Source: Pictodentalium vernedei (Eukaryota > Mollusca > Scaphopoda > Dentaliida > Dentaliidae). Taken from it: a stretch of 64,000 nt of DNA. The stretch covers positions 8,929,920-8,993,919 of the forward strand of contig CM062292.1 of NCBI GenBank assembly GCA_031216915.1. Direction: 5' to 3'. The notes beneath the pieces are model-generated. The model worked only from the letters and a program-made list of their open reading frames with translations, was not told where the DNA came from and made no database searches. Made by a program: the position numbers and the translations under genes. How positions within the stretch are numbered: the stretch's first letter is position 1; the number at the start of each line of letters is the position of its first letter. Positions 1-10,371 of the stretch are shown piece by piece.

Positions 1-120
1 TTACATCCGAAACATGTGGTGAGGAAACCTGTGACAAATGTTATTTTCGAATACGACAATGAAATACCAAGACCTTTTTCTGATATATTATTCACTCTCC
101 AACAGATTGTAGATAAGTAA
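1..120 (+). CDS. Possible 3' end of a coding region, cut by the window edge
   Basis: Frame 1 is open from the first base for 39 codons and stops at TAA (118-120). The residue mix (begins LHPKHVVRKP, ends TLQQIVDK) looks like ordinary protein rather than repeat translation. I do not recognise the family. It could be a terminal exon of a host gene or an element remnant; an open stretch this short may also be chance. Confidence 0.25.
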   Translation, partial: LHPKHVVRKPVTNVIFEYDNEIPRPFSDILFTLQQIVDK

Positions 121-185
121 TTTTAATTAAACTGATTGACTATTTCAGACAAACCTGTTCAAAAATGAAGCCAATGGTGTAAGGT

Positions 186-325
186 ATTTCCTGTAATCAG
201 TGAAATGTAGGCGTGTTGGCTGCCTATTTTGCAATTCTCACAGAAAACACAACCCATTTCCTGTAATCAGTGAAATGTAGGCGTGTTGGCTGCCTATTTT
301 GCAATTCTCACAGAAAACACAACCC
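186..325. repeat. Perfect 70-bp tandem duplication
   Basis: Bases 186-255 and 256-325 are identical, both starting ATTTCCTGTAATCAG. The lack of any difference suggests a recent duplication or an assembly artefact. Bases 121-185 and 326-522 hold nothing else I recognise. Confidence 0.9.
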
Positions 326-522
326 ATTTTTACGTCAACGATGTGTGATTGACAACTTGTCATACATCATTCTGGAGTGATCGGGACATGCTGCAGTGAC
401 CCCTTTACGTACAGAATGTGGCGTGCATTGACGACACTGCCATTTCCTGACAAAGCTTGACATTTCAGACGTTGTTAGTGCAAACTGAACAATGAAAACT
501 CTCTTCCCGACGTTTTAGGAAA

Positions 523-712
523 AAAACCGAAACCGTACTAGCGGGGGAGGAATTCGTCACATACAGGTGAATTGTGCACTTGGTGATACCTTCTTGAAAT
601 TTGGCACACTGTTAGTGTAGGCTATGAGGTTCTCAAAAACGATCGGCTACAAGTTGACACCGACCGGTGGCGACCAGTAGCGGCACAATCCAAAATGGCC
701 GCCAGCGGCTGA
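523..712 (+). repeat. Left terminal inverted repeat of the nuclease element
   Basis: Pairs with 6938-7126 read on the minus strand. Differences are scattered substitutions plus an extra 18-20 bases near the outer end of the right copy, so the arms have diverged and the insertion is not very recent. Confidence 0.75.
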
Positions 713-821
713 AGGGAACCTCCTTTTCGACGGTCTACCGACTATACATCCGATTGTAAGGGCGCGAAAGTGAACTCTGATCCACGCACGTGTTGGAAAC
801 AGACGTGGGAGATGATGTAGA

Positions 822-945
822 ATAAAACGAGATTCTCTATACGGACGCATCAATTTCTTGGAACTTGAAAAGAGCGTTGTTTCTCCGGGATCAGCGTCAT
901 TCAGGCAAACCTGAATGACGCTGATCCCGGAGAAACAACGCTCTT
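822..945. repeat. Inverted duplication and perfect hairpin upstream of the nuclease gene
   Basis: Bases 871-906 and 910-945 form a near-perfect hairpin with a loop of about 4 bases (CAAA); one arm contains GAAACAACGCTCTT. Bases 822-866 are also the reverse complement of codons near 1129-1173 inside the gene. The inverted copy thus joins two segments that are 183 bases apart in the plus-strand original. The junction has no GT/AG signals, so template switching during replication explains it better than a reverse-transcribed spliced copy. Confidence 0.85.
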
Positions 946-960
946 TATGAAGCAGTCTCT

Positions 961-3900
961 TTGCCATACAGTCTTGTTTGGCGTAATTCCGCAAGCAATT
1001 CTGATTTGTCTGTCGAAATTAATTCGAGAACGCGATTGTTCACAAAAATCATTCACAGAATGAGTGAGAATCCTCTTCGTGTACGGACTAGTACTGACTG
1101 GGAACGTTGTTGCTTTTGCCAGCAAGACAGTTCCAAGAAATTGATGCGTCCGTATAGAGAATCTCGTTTTCATGACGCCTATAAAGCTATTGAGGAAGAC
1201 ATAACGCGCTTCCTAGATAATGGCGTTGAGCTTCCATATAATTTGACCATTGATTGTTTGATGAGAGAGAGTGATGAGTGTATGTCGATGTCACTGTTGA
1301 CGAATAAGGCAATATATCATAAGACATGCCGTGACAGTATTCGGACTCACATCGTACAGCGCGTGCTACACAAGCGAGAGCGAAATGAGGCAGTGGCATC
1401 CTGCTCCACGCTGAGTCCTAAAAGAACACGGACAAGTTTTGAATCTGGCTGTGACAGGAAACTGCCCCAGTGTGTTTATTGTCACAAACGCGAAGGTGAC
1501 AGCAGTGAGCCTATTTGCAGATCAATGTCTGATAACAATAAACTCAAAATTATGGCAAAGGAAGCCGAGAACTGGGTTGTTTTTTCTCGGGTCAATGCAG
1601 CATTTGATTCCGCTGCTAGTGATCTTTACTATCACAAAACCTGTTATTGTAAGCTTGCCAATGAAGCACGAGCGGCTAAATCTAAAAAGTCGAAGAACGC
1701 CGAACATTCCGCGTCAGGCCTGCCCTATGACCCTCTCGTTATGGCAGAGCTCATAACATTTGTTGAACACAACGATTCCGCGATGAAGCTTGTCGATCTC
1801 AAGAATCTGTACAGTCGGAGGTTGAAGCAAGTCGGTTCTGATTGGCTTAGTGAAGAAATACATTCCACTCGATTCAAAGAACATTTGTTGCAGAAATTGG
1901 GCGATGGCTGGGACGCCTTCACACAGGGTAGAGATGTGTTTATTTCAAGTAGGTTTCGAGTTGGCTCCTTGTTGTCCGAATCTTTAACTCGTATAGTGTC
2001 TGAGGAAGAGGCAAAAAAGATAGTTGATGTGGGTCTTCTTCTGCGTAAACACATACTCATATCTCAAGCTCCTTTCACGGGATCATTTTCATCTTATTGC
2101 TTGAGCGAGCCTGTACCCAACTCACTCCTGACTCTTCTTAGAGTTCTACTTGAGGGCACATGTAGTATACAGAACTTAGGCGATGATGAGACTGTTAATG
2201 CCAAGACTCGAGTGGCTTGTACTATTTCACAGATGTTGATCAGCAATTCAGCGAAACGCTCCGAACATGCACAAAATGTTCACCAGAGACGTGACAGAGA
2301 AACTCCAATGCCTCTTTATGTGGGTTTGAAGTTGCATGCCCATGATCGTATGAAAAATCTTATCAGAGATTTTCATCAAATGGGACTCTCTGTCTCTTAT
2401 GATCGCGTAATGGATGTTCGCAGGAGTTTCGCGAGAGCTGTTTCACTGCGGTTCAAGAACGAAGGTGTTGTAGTCCCAGCTAACTGCAAACGTAATGTTT
2501 TCTCGATAGGAACCACTGATAACATTGATGTATCTGGTAGATCTGATATGCATGGTACGTCCATCACACTCATTGGTCAACTGAGCAGGGACAATGTGGG
2601 TACTGATCCCCCACCACTGAGTTTAGATGTTCCAGAAGACACACAAATTGAACTCCCAGACGACTATGCATTTGTTCCTTTCGTTGAAGACTTTGGTGGG
2701 GACATCAGGCTTGAATCTCCAGATGAATGTAATGTACGGCCCAATGAATATGCAGATTTGAACGTGGGAGAGAATGACTGGTTGTCTCATGTGTCACAGA
2801 TCAGCAATAAAGGGAAGGTTGATGGCAGCTGGCAGCTTGATGAAGTCCCTGTGACCTTTTCAGGCTTCTTTTCAAAACATGAAGATCAAGACAATGTCAA
2901 ACCTCGTGCAGTTATTGGGGTATTCCCTGTTTTCAGTGAGCAGAAAGCGGACTCACTCAGTATGCAGAAGCATGCTATGTATGTGGTCAGGGAAGCTACT
3001 GCTTTCGTAAACCCCGGCCAGATACCTGTCATTGAAGGTGACTGTCCGTTGTATGCCAGGCAGAAAAAATGTCAATGGCTGTTCCCAGAGGAGATAGGTG
3101 AGGATCGAATGGTGTGTATGATTGGATTCCTGCATCTTGAAATGTGCACCCAAGAAGCTGGTGGTAAGCTTATGGGTGGTTCTGGTTGGGAGCGAATGTT
3201 TCACCTCGCAAAGATATTCACACCCGGTGTAGCATCATCCCTACTTGGTGGGAAACATGTCAAGAGGACGCGACAGGCATATCTTCTCACTCTAGCTTGG
3301 CTTGAGATCCTCAGAAAGAATGCTTATGAGATTTACTGTCAGCAGACTGGGCCCCATGAGTCATTTGAAATGTGGGAACAGAGGATTCTTTCACAATCTC
3401 CAACTGCGCGCTATTGGGGTGAAATCGTTCGGAACTTTCTCTTGACAAGCTGTCAATTCGTTCGGAACCAACGAATCGGTAACTGGCCTGGTACACTGTG
3501 TTCTATCGATGAGTTGTGCAGTTACTTTTTTGCCCTAGGACATACAAATTATTGTCGGTGGGTCCCCGTATTTCTGAGAGACATGTCTCAGCTACCCAGG
3601 CGGCATCCTTCAATCCACAACAAATTCATGGAAGGCCATTTTGTGGTCCAGCGTAGTGAGAGGAAGTTCAGTATGATGGGTTTAGATCAGAGCCAAGAAC
3701 ATAGTATCCAACTACTCAAAGAAGACAGTGGTCCAAAAGGTCTCTATGGCCAGGCTGAAGAGAAAGTCGTTATTGAGCTTTCAAGGTCAGAAGTTCTGCG
3801 TGTTATAGATGAGTATGAATATGCAAGTTTCCACACAACATCATCAGATAACACGGAACACCCGGAAAGTTCGGTATCAGAGCAGAAAAAATTTCTGAAT

Positions 3901-5664
3901 CAATTGAAATCTCTCCTCGATCTGGTGAATCAGGGACTCATTATCAACCCTTATGATGAAACTAGTGGTCAGCTGGTGACATTAGATACTGGTGAATATA
4001 TGGACCCCGAAGTTAGTAAGAGTTTACGGTCATTACCCGAAAGGGGCAAGCATTTATATTCCACTTTCTTGAAGGAAAGGCTTGTGGAATGCACCGTACC
4101 CCTGAATGATGTTATTCCCAAGGCAAATATATATACCTTCCTTAACCCACCCCCAGCCAACCTGGACAAAGGCCGAGACAAACTCATGTCAAGTAAAGCA
4201 ACTGCCGCAATAGTTACCCAGATGTTCGTTTCACTGCAAGCCCGGCCTGATTCAAACATGGATGAGTTTTTCATGCACGAGAATGCACGTGATCCGCCAG
4301 CATTATCCGATAGAGGTAAGCTACGGAGTGGGACAAAATCTCAAATTCTCAATTGTTTACCAGCTATTCCTGCACAAGGGAAGAATTCAGCAGCTAGACA
4401 AGCTTCAGTTGTCATCTTGGATATGCCTGCTGTAGTCCATGTAATCAAACCACAGAAAGCGGATCTGTTTGGAGAATATGCTCGATTGCAATTATTGCCA
4501 TACATCGAATCTCTGATTAACACGAACACCACAAGGGTTGATGCGATCTATGACTGTTACCCCGAAGGCAGTTTGAAGAATCAGACGCGAGCAAAACGCC
4601 TCGGTGAGACAGCAGTTAGGTTGATACGGGTGTCCGAGAACGTCCCTTTACCTAAAGGGAAGAATTGGCAGGCATTCTTGAAAGTTAGTGAGAATAAAGA
4701 CGAATTTTTCAAGTTCCTGTCTGCTGAACTGCTGAAATTAACATCAACATCCGAGTACCAGTTGTTAACGACATCAGGAGAATATGTACTATGCAATAAG
4801 GATGTTAGCTTATGTGACATATCTCCATCGAACCACGAGGAAGCAGACACGCGCATGATGCTTCATCTCAACCATGCAGTCTCACAAGGTCACAAAATAG
4901 CTTTTCTTCGCACGGTTGATTCTGATGTCGTCATTCTGTCTTTGCACCATTTCGCAACATTCCGTGACCTTGGACTCAGTGAGCTGTGGATTGGGTTTGG
5001 AATTGGAAAGGCATATAAAGATATGCCAATTCATGAGATAGCTTCACAACTTGGACCTGATTACTGTAAGGCCCTGACTTTCTTCCACGCCTTCACAGGT
5101 TGTGATGTAACATCCAGCATGCTCGGCATTGGGAAGAAGACAGGATGGAATGCATGGATGAATTTTCCCGCATCAACTGAAATGATGATAGAATTGACTG
5201 AGAATCCGCAAGTCTTTTCAGAGGATTCCCCTCATATGCAGCATATCGAAAAACTCACCATACAGATGTACAGTAACAGTTGTGTCAGTACACGTGTCAA
5301 TGATGCGAGACGGCATATGTTCACACATGGCCTTAAGTCTATGGAAAACATCCCGCCCACCAAAGCAGCTCTGTATCAACATGTAAAAAGGGTAATTCTT
5401 GTGTCATCTTTCATTTGGCATCGTGCTCTGCAGAAACACTTATGTGTGCCAGACCCATCACAGTACGGATGGGAGTGGAATCCACGTCTCAATATTCTGG
5501 TCCCATTTTGGACTCACCTAGGAGACGTAAGTGCTGCATGTGCACTGATGCTCCACTGTAGTTGTGCCAAGGCCTGCAAGGGCAATTGCAAATGCTTGAA
5601 AGCTGGATTAAGGTGCACACCTTTGTGTAAGTGTGAAGGTGGCTGTTGTAACAATATTGAGTAG
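961..5664 (+). CDS. Transposon-borne FEN1/XPG-like nuclease with zinc fingers and CXC domain
   Basis: The frame is open for 1,567 codons. The better start may be ATG 1060 (codon 34), just before the first conserved block. Two finger-like units lie near the N terminus: C50/C53 with H120/C123, and C171/C174 with H225/C228. The region of about residues 1150-1400 resembles FEN1/XPG nucleases in motif order: VILDMP, then EEAD (1293-1296), then D-S-D (1320-1322), then GCD (1380-1382) followed by GIGKK (1389-1393), the place of the helix-hairpin-helix. The C terminus (1533-1563) is a cysteine cluster with CSC, CKC and CKC spacing like tesmin/TSO1 CXC domains. The family is, to my knowledge, widespread and multicopy in invertebrate genomes, usually annotated as uncharacterised. 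The nuclease call is inferred from motifs; the role in mobility is inferred from the flanking inverted repeats. No internal stop or frameshift is present, so the copy may be functional. Confidence 0.75.
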   Translation: MPYSLVWRNSASNSDLSVEINSRTRLFTKIIHRMSENPLRVRTSTDWERCCFCQQDSSKKLMRPYRESRFHDAYKAIEEDITRFLDNGVELPYNLTIDCLMRESDECMSMSLLTNKAIYHKTCRDSIRTHIVQRVLHKRERNEAVASCSTLSPKRTRTSFESGCDRKLPQCVYCHKREGDSSEPICRSMSDNNKLKIMAKEAENWVVFSRVNAAFDSAASDLYYHKTCYCKLANEARAAKSKKSKNAEHSASGLPYDPLVMAELITFVEHNDSAMKLVDLKNLYSRRLKQVGSDWLSEEIHSTRFKEHLLQKLGDGWDAFTQGRDVFISSRFRVGSLLSESLTRIVSEEEAKKIVDVGLLLRKHILISQAPFTGSFSSYCLSEPVPNSLLTLLRVLLEGTCSIQNLGDDETVNAKTRVACTISQMLISNSAKRSEHAQNVHQRRDRETPMPLYVGLKLHAHDRMKNLIRDFHQMGLSVSYDRVMDVRRSFARAVSLRFKNEGVVVPANCKRNVFSIGTTDNIDVSGRSDMHGTSITLIGQLSRDNVGTDPPPLSLDVPEDTQIELPDDYAFVPFVEDFGGDIRLESPDECNVRPNEYADLNVGENDWLSHVSQISNKGKVDGSWQLDEVPVTFSGFFSKHEDQDNVKPRAVIGVFPVFSEQKADSLSMQKHAMYVVREATAFVNPGQIPVIEGDCPLYARQKKCQWLFPEEIGEDRMVCMIGFLHLEMCTQEAGGKLMGGSGWERMFHLAKIFTPGVASSLLGGKHVKRTRQAYLLTLAWLEILRKNAYEIYCQQTGPHESFEMWEQRILSQSPTARYWGEIVRNFLLTSCQFVRNQRIGNWPGTLCSIDELCSYFFALGHTNYCRWVPVFLRDMSQLPRRHPSIHNKFMEGHFVVQRSERKFSMMGLDQSQEHSIQLLKEDSGPKGLYGQAEEKVVIELSRSEVLRVIDEYEYASFHTTSSDNTEHPESSVSEQKKFLNQLKSLLDLVNQGLIINPYDETSGQLVTLDTGEYMDPEVSKSLRSLPERGKHLYSTFLKERLVECTVPLNDVIPKANIYTFLNPPPANLDKGRDKLMSSKATAAIVTQMFVSLQARPDSNMDEFFMHENARDPPALSDRGKLRSGTKSQILNCLPAIPAQGKNSAARQASVVILDMPAVVHVIKPQKADLFGEYARLQLLPYIESLINTNTTRVDAIYDCYPEGSLKNQTRAKRLGETAVRLIRVSENVPLPKGKNWQAFLKVSENKDEFFKFLSAELLKLTSTSEYQLLTTSGEYVLCNKDVSLCDISPSNHEEADTRMMLHLNHAVSQGHKIAFLRTVDSDVVILSLHHFATFRDLGLSELWIGFGIGKAYKDMPIHEIASQLGPDYCKALTFFHAFTGCDVTSSMLGIGKKTGWNAWMNFPASTEMMIELTENPQVFSEDSPHMQHIEKLTIQMYSNSCVSTRVNDARRHMFTHGLKSMENIPPTKAALYQHVKRVILVSSFIWHRALQKHLCVPDPSQYGWEWNPRLNILVPFWTHLGDVSAACALMLHCSCAKACKGNCKCLKAGLRCTPLCKCEGGCCNNIE

Positions 5665-6937
5665 TATACTGTCATGTTAGGACCAGTCATCTCCTATTCT
5701 GGTATTTTTTTTTCCATTTTCGGCCAGTTAACACATGTCATGTTTCTAGTTGAGTTGATTTTGCTAACAAATGTTCATCCCATGTGGCTTGCTACATTGT
5801 CCGGGGTATAGGAATACAGTTTTAGATTTCGGAAAATAGTCTGTTATTTACTGCACAAGACGGTGTTAATTCATGCATAGCATGATACAATATCCCCAAC
5901 TATTTTGCCTCTGTACAACAGTTGATACCTTCGTTCACCCGTGTGTTCATCTATGGTATCCTTGTCTTTCTCTGGCCATAGGCCACATGTGACTAGTCAG
6001 TTCCTACTCCATAGCAAATCAACTTGGAAATCCTTCATCTTGTAGCGCACTCATGTCTCAATGAATCCATACCTGAGTTGATCTAATAAATCTAACGTAA
6101 GGTATCAAATTGCCATACCGGATCATATTTCGATAAGTTATTCGCTAAAACATTTCGACCACTCATCGACATCAAAGGTCATGTTTTGGCTCCCAGTGGT
6201 GGCTATATCTCTATATCCCTGGTAAAGTAGCATACCATGAGGGATGGGCATTAAGTGTCGGCAACATTAATCCTGACTTGGAACACACCACATCTTAACT
6301 GGCCGAAAATGAAGAATACTACTTGTAGTCAAAAAATATTCCTGTACCTCGAATGACTGCAAACATACACTCACCCCTTCTAGTCCCATTTTGCCAATGT
6401 TCTATACTGGCAAGATAACATTGTATAATTAACAACGGGAACTAATGCATCCCGAGTTCATTCCAGCACTGCCCTTGCTGGCAGACGTGTCGCTATGGTG
6501 TTGAGATTGAACCAGAACTCCTCTAGAAATTTGATAGTTTTATTTTCTTAGAAAATAAATCTATCGAAAATGCCGGAAGTTGAGAATAGACTGTCACTTT
6601 AATTGGATTATCAAATGTCCAAGTATCCCCACTGCTGCATACTATCGAGTACCCTTGTTCATGTGTTGACAGGAATCTCTCATACCATGTTCATTTGACC
6701 ATTGCATTCCCGAGAAACATTCAACACTAATTTATCTACGGACGGACGATCATACTGACAGTCAGACACACAGACGCACACATCGACGGAAATTCTGATC
6801 CCATTATCCATTAATCTTCCCCCCAACTTGTTCCAAGGGCTTCACTCCATCATTCACATCAATTACAGCACATGTATGGTGTTAGGTTTGGAGCTTCAGT
6901 TGTGCGATCGGCGAAAATAGCTTTTTTTCGATCCGCT
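5665..6937. other. Noncoding 3' part of the nuclease element
   Basis: No credible coding region. AATAAA-type words occur near 6085 and 6546. A small hairpin lies at about 6530-6568 (GATAG...CTATC arms), and 5716-5732 and 6297-6313 are inverted copies of ATTTTCGGCCAGTTA. Probably 3' untranslated and subterminal sequence. Confidence 0.5.
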
Positions 6938-7126
6938 TGGCGGCCATTTTGGATTTCGCTGCTAGTGGTGGCTAGAGGATGGTGCCAACTTGTAGCCGAT
7001 CGATTTTGAAATCTCTGATGCCTACCCTTACATCATGCCAAATTTCAGGAAGGTATCACCAAGTGCACAATTCTAGCGAATTCCTCCCCCGCTATACTCA
7101 TTTATCAATTACACGGTTTCGGTTTT
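6938..7126 (-). repeat. Right terminal inverted repeat of the nuclease element
   Basis: Reverse-complement partner of 523-712. It ends ACGGTTTCGGTTTT at 7113-7126, directly before the left end of a TTAA-type MITE. Confidence 0.75.
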
Positions 7127-7137
7127 AATAATATTAT

Positions 7138-7374
7138 CCCTTTATATAAGGAATCATCTGCTTGAGCCCTCGTAATATACAAATTCAGCGGTTGAAAATA
7201 TAAAGTTCAAAAGTTCCAACAAAACTATATCATGTGACCCTTCATTGGAACGAGCTCGTTGAGCTCGTTCCAATGAGGGGTCACATGATATACTTTTGTT
7301 GAAATCTCTGGTTAAAATCTGATGAACTCATTTTGAAAATAATAAATTTTGATATCGTATGCGTTGGGTAAAGG
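7138..7374. mobile_element. TTAA-type palindromic MITE (copy 1)
   Basis: The right end reads GCGTTGGGTAAAGG and the left end is a decayed TTAT-CCCTTTATA, matching better copies at 10130 and 12403. The centre is a palindrome with arms CATTGGAACGAGCTC and GAGCTCGTTCCAATG around GTT, extended outward by ATCATGTGACCC-type arms. About 240 bp, like its relatives. TTAA targets are typical of piggyBac and Kolobok families; which one mobilised this is unknown. Confidence 0.6.
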
Positions 7375-7775
7375 TTTTTCCAACTGCATCATCAAGGTAT
7401 ACTAATTCGTTCCGACTGTGATGCCTCGAATCTTGATTGTGGTACTTGTGTTCATATATCTGAACAGTTTTCGATATACCGGTATACTGCGGTATTTTTT
7501 TTAATACCGATACCGGTATTCAGTTTTGAATATCGTGCAGCCCTAATGTTAATGATCTTTATTTATTAACTTAGAATTGATGGGCATGCTGTTTTCAGGG
7601 TTTTGCAAATTTACTTTTTGCGGGACTCATTTATTTTTTGCTGGACCCATTTCCACCATGTGTCTTAATCACATGAATTATGCTTATCTATCTTCAAATA
7701 CATACATGTATATTGTTAGATTGTTCAATCACCACATCAAAGGCTATTGCAGTAATCATGTTTATAGAAATTAAT

Positions 7776-8392
7776 TAGAGTTGATATGGTTAACCGATTA
7801 ATCGACTAACCAATGATCAACGTCTTGATCGATAAAAAAAGTCACTGACTGGTTAACAGTTGCAATTGAACTACATTATTATGTGTGTTAACAGAGGAAC
7901 AAACTTGTCACACTGACTCATATCAATTATATGAGACAGAGTAAAGTATGCAAGTAATGACATACATGTTCACTTGCAAGATCATTATACTGTATCAGTA
8001 GCTGGAAATGGACATTCTCAACCCTTCACCAAATACTGGTAGCAGACAATACTTGCACAAGAAATTCTTGAATTACTAAAGATTTTCAATGTTTGTCTCA
8101 AAAACATAGCTCATGACCCCACATTGGAACGAGCTCAACGAACTCGTTCCAACGAGGAGTCCTAAGCTATGTTTTGAGACAAAAACTGAAAACATAATAA
8201 AATTTGAATGGACATTTTTGTATATGGCGCTGGTCAGTTTTGTCCATTACGTTGAGTAAAGTTTTAATTGTATAAGTCATCAACGGTACAGAAATTATTC
8301 AGCTACCTATTAGGGCAAGTGATTAATCGGTTAACAAAGGTTAATCCATGCAATTAATCGATTAAGAAAACCCTTTAATCGTTTCAGCTCTA
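7776..8392. mobile_element. hAT-type MITE with perfect 8-bp target duplication
   Basis: Ends are TAGAGTTGATATGG and, on the other strand, TAGAGCTGAAACGATTAA. They are flanked by identical AAATTAAT at 7768-7775 and 8393-8400. Subterminal GATTAATCG words are typical of small hAT-derived elements. No coding capacity. A TTAA-type MITE is nested inside at 8022-8263. Confidence 0.8.
8022..8263. mobile_element. TTAA-type palindromic MITE (copy 2), nested
   Basis: Lies wholly inside the hAT-type MITE. Ends are CCCTTCACCAAA and ACGTTGAGTAAAG, flanked by decayed TCAA (8018-8021) and TTAA (8264-8267). Its central palindrome around 8095-8185 has accumulated mismatches (GAGCTCAACGAACTC), so it is an older copy than 10130 or 12403. 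Confidence 0.6.
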
Positions 8393-8893
8393 AAATTAAT
8401 CTAATTTTATCTGATAAAAAAATGCTTATATTTTTGCAGGAGCGGTAGAGGGGTCTCCTTAACAAGCATTTGCGAGAACGTCATGAGAACGAAACAGCCG
8501 TTCGATATTTGCGAAACCCTGTGTTTTTTCTACAGGAATTGACAGATTTACATGTATCCTGCATGCTTATGGGGCAGTTTGAGTTTGTTAGGGACAAAAA
8601 GTGCGCTCACTCAGCGATTACTTCAAAATAGTGCACAATACAGTGACACAGAAATTCTAGCTTCAACTGTTGTGATTAACCAATAAGGATTTACGACCGT
8701 CATCTCCTTGCCGATTAGTTGAGCTGCCGATTGTGAGTGCTGATGTCAGATAGTAACAACCAAAAGGAGTAGTATGTTTAAGAATGCATAGAACAGGGAT
8801 AATTTTACAGAACAGTCAGTTTGATTGGTTTGTTACCTCAAGAGTATGTCAGTGTGTGTATTAAAATAAAAATACCACATCTGTGAAAACAAT

Positions 8894-8942
8894 TTAACAG
8901 AGCAGCATCTTTGATCAAAGATCAAAGATGCTGCGCTGTTAA
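8894..8942. repeat. Short TTAA-bounded palindrome
   Basis: A nearly perfect 49-bp palindrome begins TTAACAG and ends CTGTTAA, with arms GCAGCATCTTTGATC around AAA. It may be a minimal foldback remnant of the TTAA family. No larger element around it is visible. Confidence 0.7.
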
Positions 8943-8962
8943 CTTGTTTCTGCTGATGTCGC

Positions 8963-9447
8963 TAGGGCTGAAACAGTTAACTGGTTATCCGGTTAATCAT
9001 CGGTTATTGGAACAACTGGTTTTGAAGCTCATAACCAGTTAACCATTCTTATCACATGCAAATATACATGCAGTGCAAATGTTTCTAAAAACCATGATGG
9101 TAAAGCATTTTATGGCAAATAGAAGTTTAACCCTTTTACCAACAGAGCGGCCAAAATAACCAGAAAGTAACCTCAAATAACCATCCCAAGGCCTGTGGTT
9201 ACTTTTTACTGCCTTAGTAAGACCATACATTTGATACAAACAAACATAGATATCATTAGAACCGGCTCACTGAGGCGGTTCTAATGATATCAATGTTTGT
9301 ATAGTTTCATTGGAAAATTACTTAGAAGTTTTGATAAAAAATAGCAATTTCATAATTGGAATACCTTACATATCTGATTAACCGGTTAACTGTGGTTATA
9401 CCATATGAATAACCGGTTATGAAAATATCACAAACGTTTCAGCCTTA
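8963..9447. mobile_element. hAT-type MITE with 8-bp target duplication
   Basis: Ends are TAGGGCTGAAACAGTTAAC and, on the other strand, TAAGGCTGAAACGTTTG. Flanks are GATGTCGC (8955-8962) and GATGTTGC (9448-9455), seven of eight matching. The interior has repeated AACCGGTTA words, a decayed TTAACCCTTTTACC end near 9126 and a palindrome at 9241-9300. Same family type as 7776-8392. Confidence 0.75.
9241..9300. repeat. Palindrome inside the hAT-type MITE
   Basis: Arms ACAAACAT and GATATCATTAGAACCG face their complements around CTCACTGAGG. ATTAGAACCGGCT resembles the ATTGGAACGAGCT centre of the TTAA MITEs, so it may be a diverged nested copy. Confidence 0.6.
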
Positions 9448-9494
9448 GATGTTGCATTTCAATGAGTTTGTTACTGCTTGTGTGAGATTGTTAA

Positions 9495-9735
9495 CCCTTT
9501 ACCTAACATGAAAAGCAGACGACACTTGCAAAAAAAAATCTTGAATAACTAATTTTTTTCATTTTTTGTCTCCAAGACATAGGTTATGACCCCTCGTTGG
9601 AATGAGCTCGACGAGCTCGTTCCGAGGGGTCATAACCTAAGTTTTTGAGACAAAAAATGAAAAAAATAGAGAAAATTAATTGGCGATTTTTGAGAATAGC
9701 GCTGGCCGGTTTTGGCCGTTACGTTGGGTAAAGGG
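9495..9735. mobile_element. TTAA-type palindromic MITE (copy 3)
   Basis: Flanked by TTAA at 9491-9494 and 9736-9739. Ends are CCCTTTACCTAACATG and ACGTTGGGTAAAGGG. The central arms carry GGTTATGACCCCTCG and its complement around a GAGCTCGACGAGCTC core. Confidence 0.75.
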
Positions 9736-10129
9736 TTAATGAAACATAAATACAAACAATTTTTGTTCTGATGTTCAAACACATTCACCGATCGTCAACC
9801 GATGGCTTAAAATCGGTCGATGTCAGGTGCGATTGCCAAACATTGGTTAATCACTATTCAACTGTACATTGTACTTGAACAAATAAACTGTTGTGAAATA
9901 AAGACTGAAAAACAAGAAAAACAAATCAATGTAGCGTTTGGGAATCAATTTTCTTGAATTTCTTTTTCTACAGTTGTGATTCTACAAACAATGCTGTGGA
10001 GAAAAGTTGATAGAATTTTACCGGATCTCAACCAGTCTTTGATTTTGAAAATGGGAGGTGCGCTGTATATGATTGTTGAGTCCCGGCATAGGGAAAATGT
10101 TTTCAAGAAAAATATCAACGGACTGTTAA

Positions 10130-10371
10130 CCCTTTACCCAACGCAGACGATTTCAAAATTTACTATTTTAAATATTATTTTTAAAATTTTTTAAAAAAAA
10201 TTTCAACAAAACCATATCATGTGACCCCTCTTTGGAACGAGCTCAACGAGCTCGTTCCAAAGAGGGGTCACATGATATGGTTTTGTTGAAATTTTTCGAA
10301 AAATAATATTTTTTCAGCTGCTGGATTTGCATATTACGCGGGCAGTTGTGGGCAATTCATTGGGTAAAGGG
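10130..10371. mobile_element. TTAA-type palindromic MITE (copy 4)
   Basis: Flanked by TTAA at 10126-10129 and 10372-10375. Ends are CCCTTTACCCAACGCAG and CATTGGGTAAAGGG. Its centre is a long palindrome: AAATTTCAACAAAACCATA, then ATGTGACCCCTCTTTGG, then AACGAGCTC around AAC, then the complement. Very similar to 12403-12643. Bases 10376-10671 show nothing I recognise. Confidence 0.85.

Larger units (their letters stand above)
523..7126 (+). mobile_element. 6.6-kb TIR element with a FEN1/XPG-like nuclease gene
   Basis: The ends form imperfect inverted repeats of about 190 bp around a single long intronless gene. Both ends begin AAAACCGAAACCGT when read inward and share the blocks TAGCGGGGGAGGAATTCG, TGTGCACTTGGTGATACCTT, GATCGGCTACAAGTTG and TCCAAAATGGCCGCC. 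I could not find a convincing target-site duplication (left flank ends TTTTAGGAA, right flank starts AATAATATTA), so the exact ends are uncertain by a few bases. The layout of terminal inverted repeats plus one nuclease gene is that of an autonomous DNA transposon. An Academ-type element, described with XPG-like domains, is one possibility from memory. Confidence 0.75.

Noticed and set aside
647..1173. Minus-strand open frames of 90-115 codons
   Set aside because: They arise from the inverted duplication and as antisense of the nuclease gene.
7229..7290. Palindromes at 7.2-12.6 kb read as a CRISPR-like or recombination-site array
   Set aside because: They are unevenly spaced and each sits in its own TTAA-flanked MITE; there are no uniform repeats and spacers.
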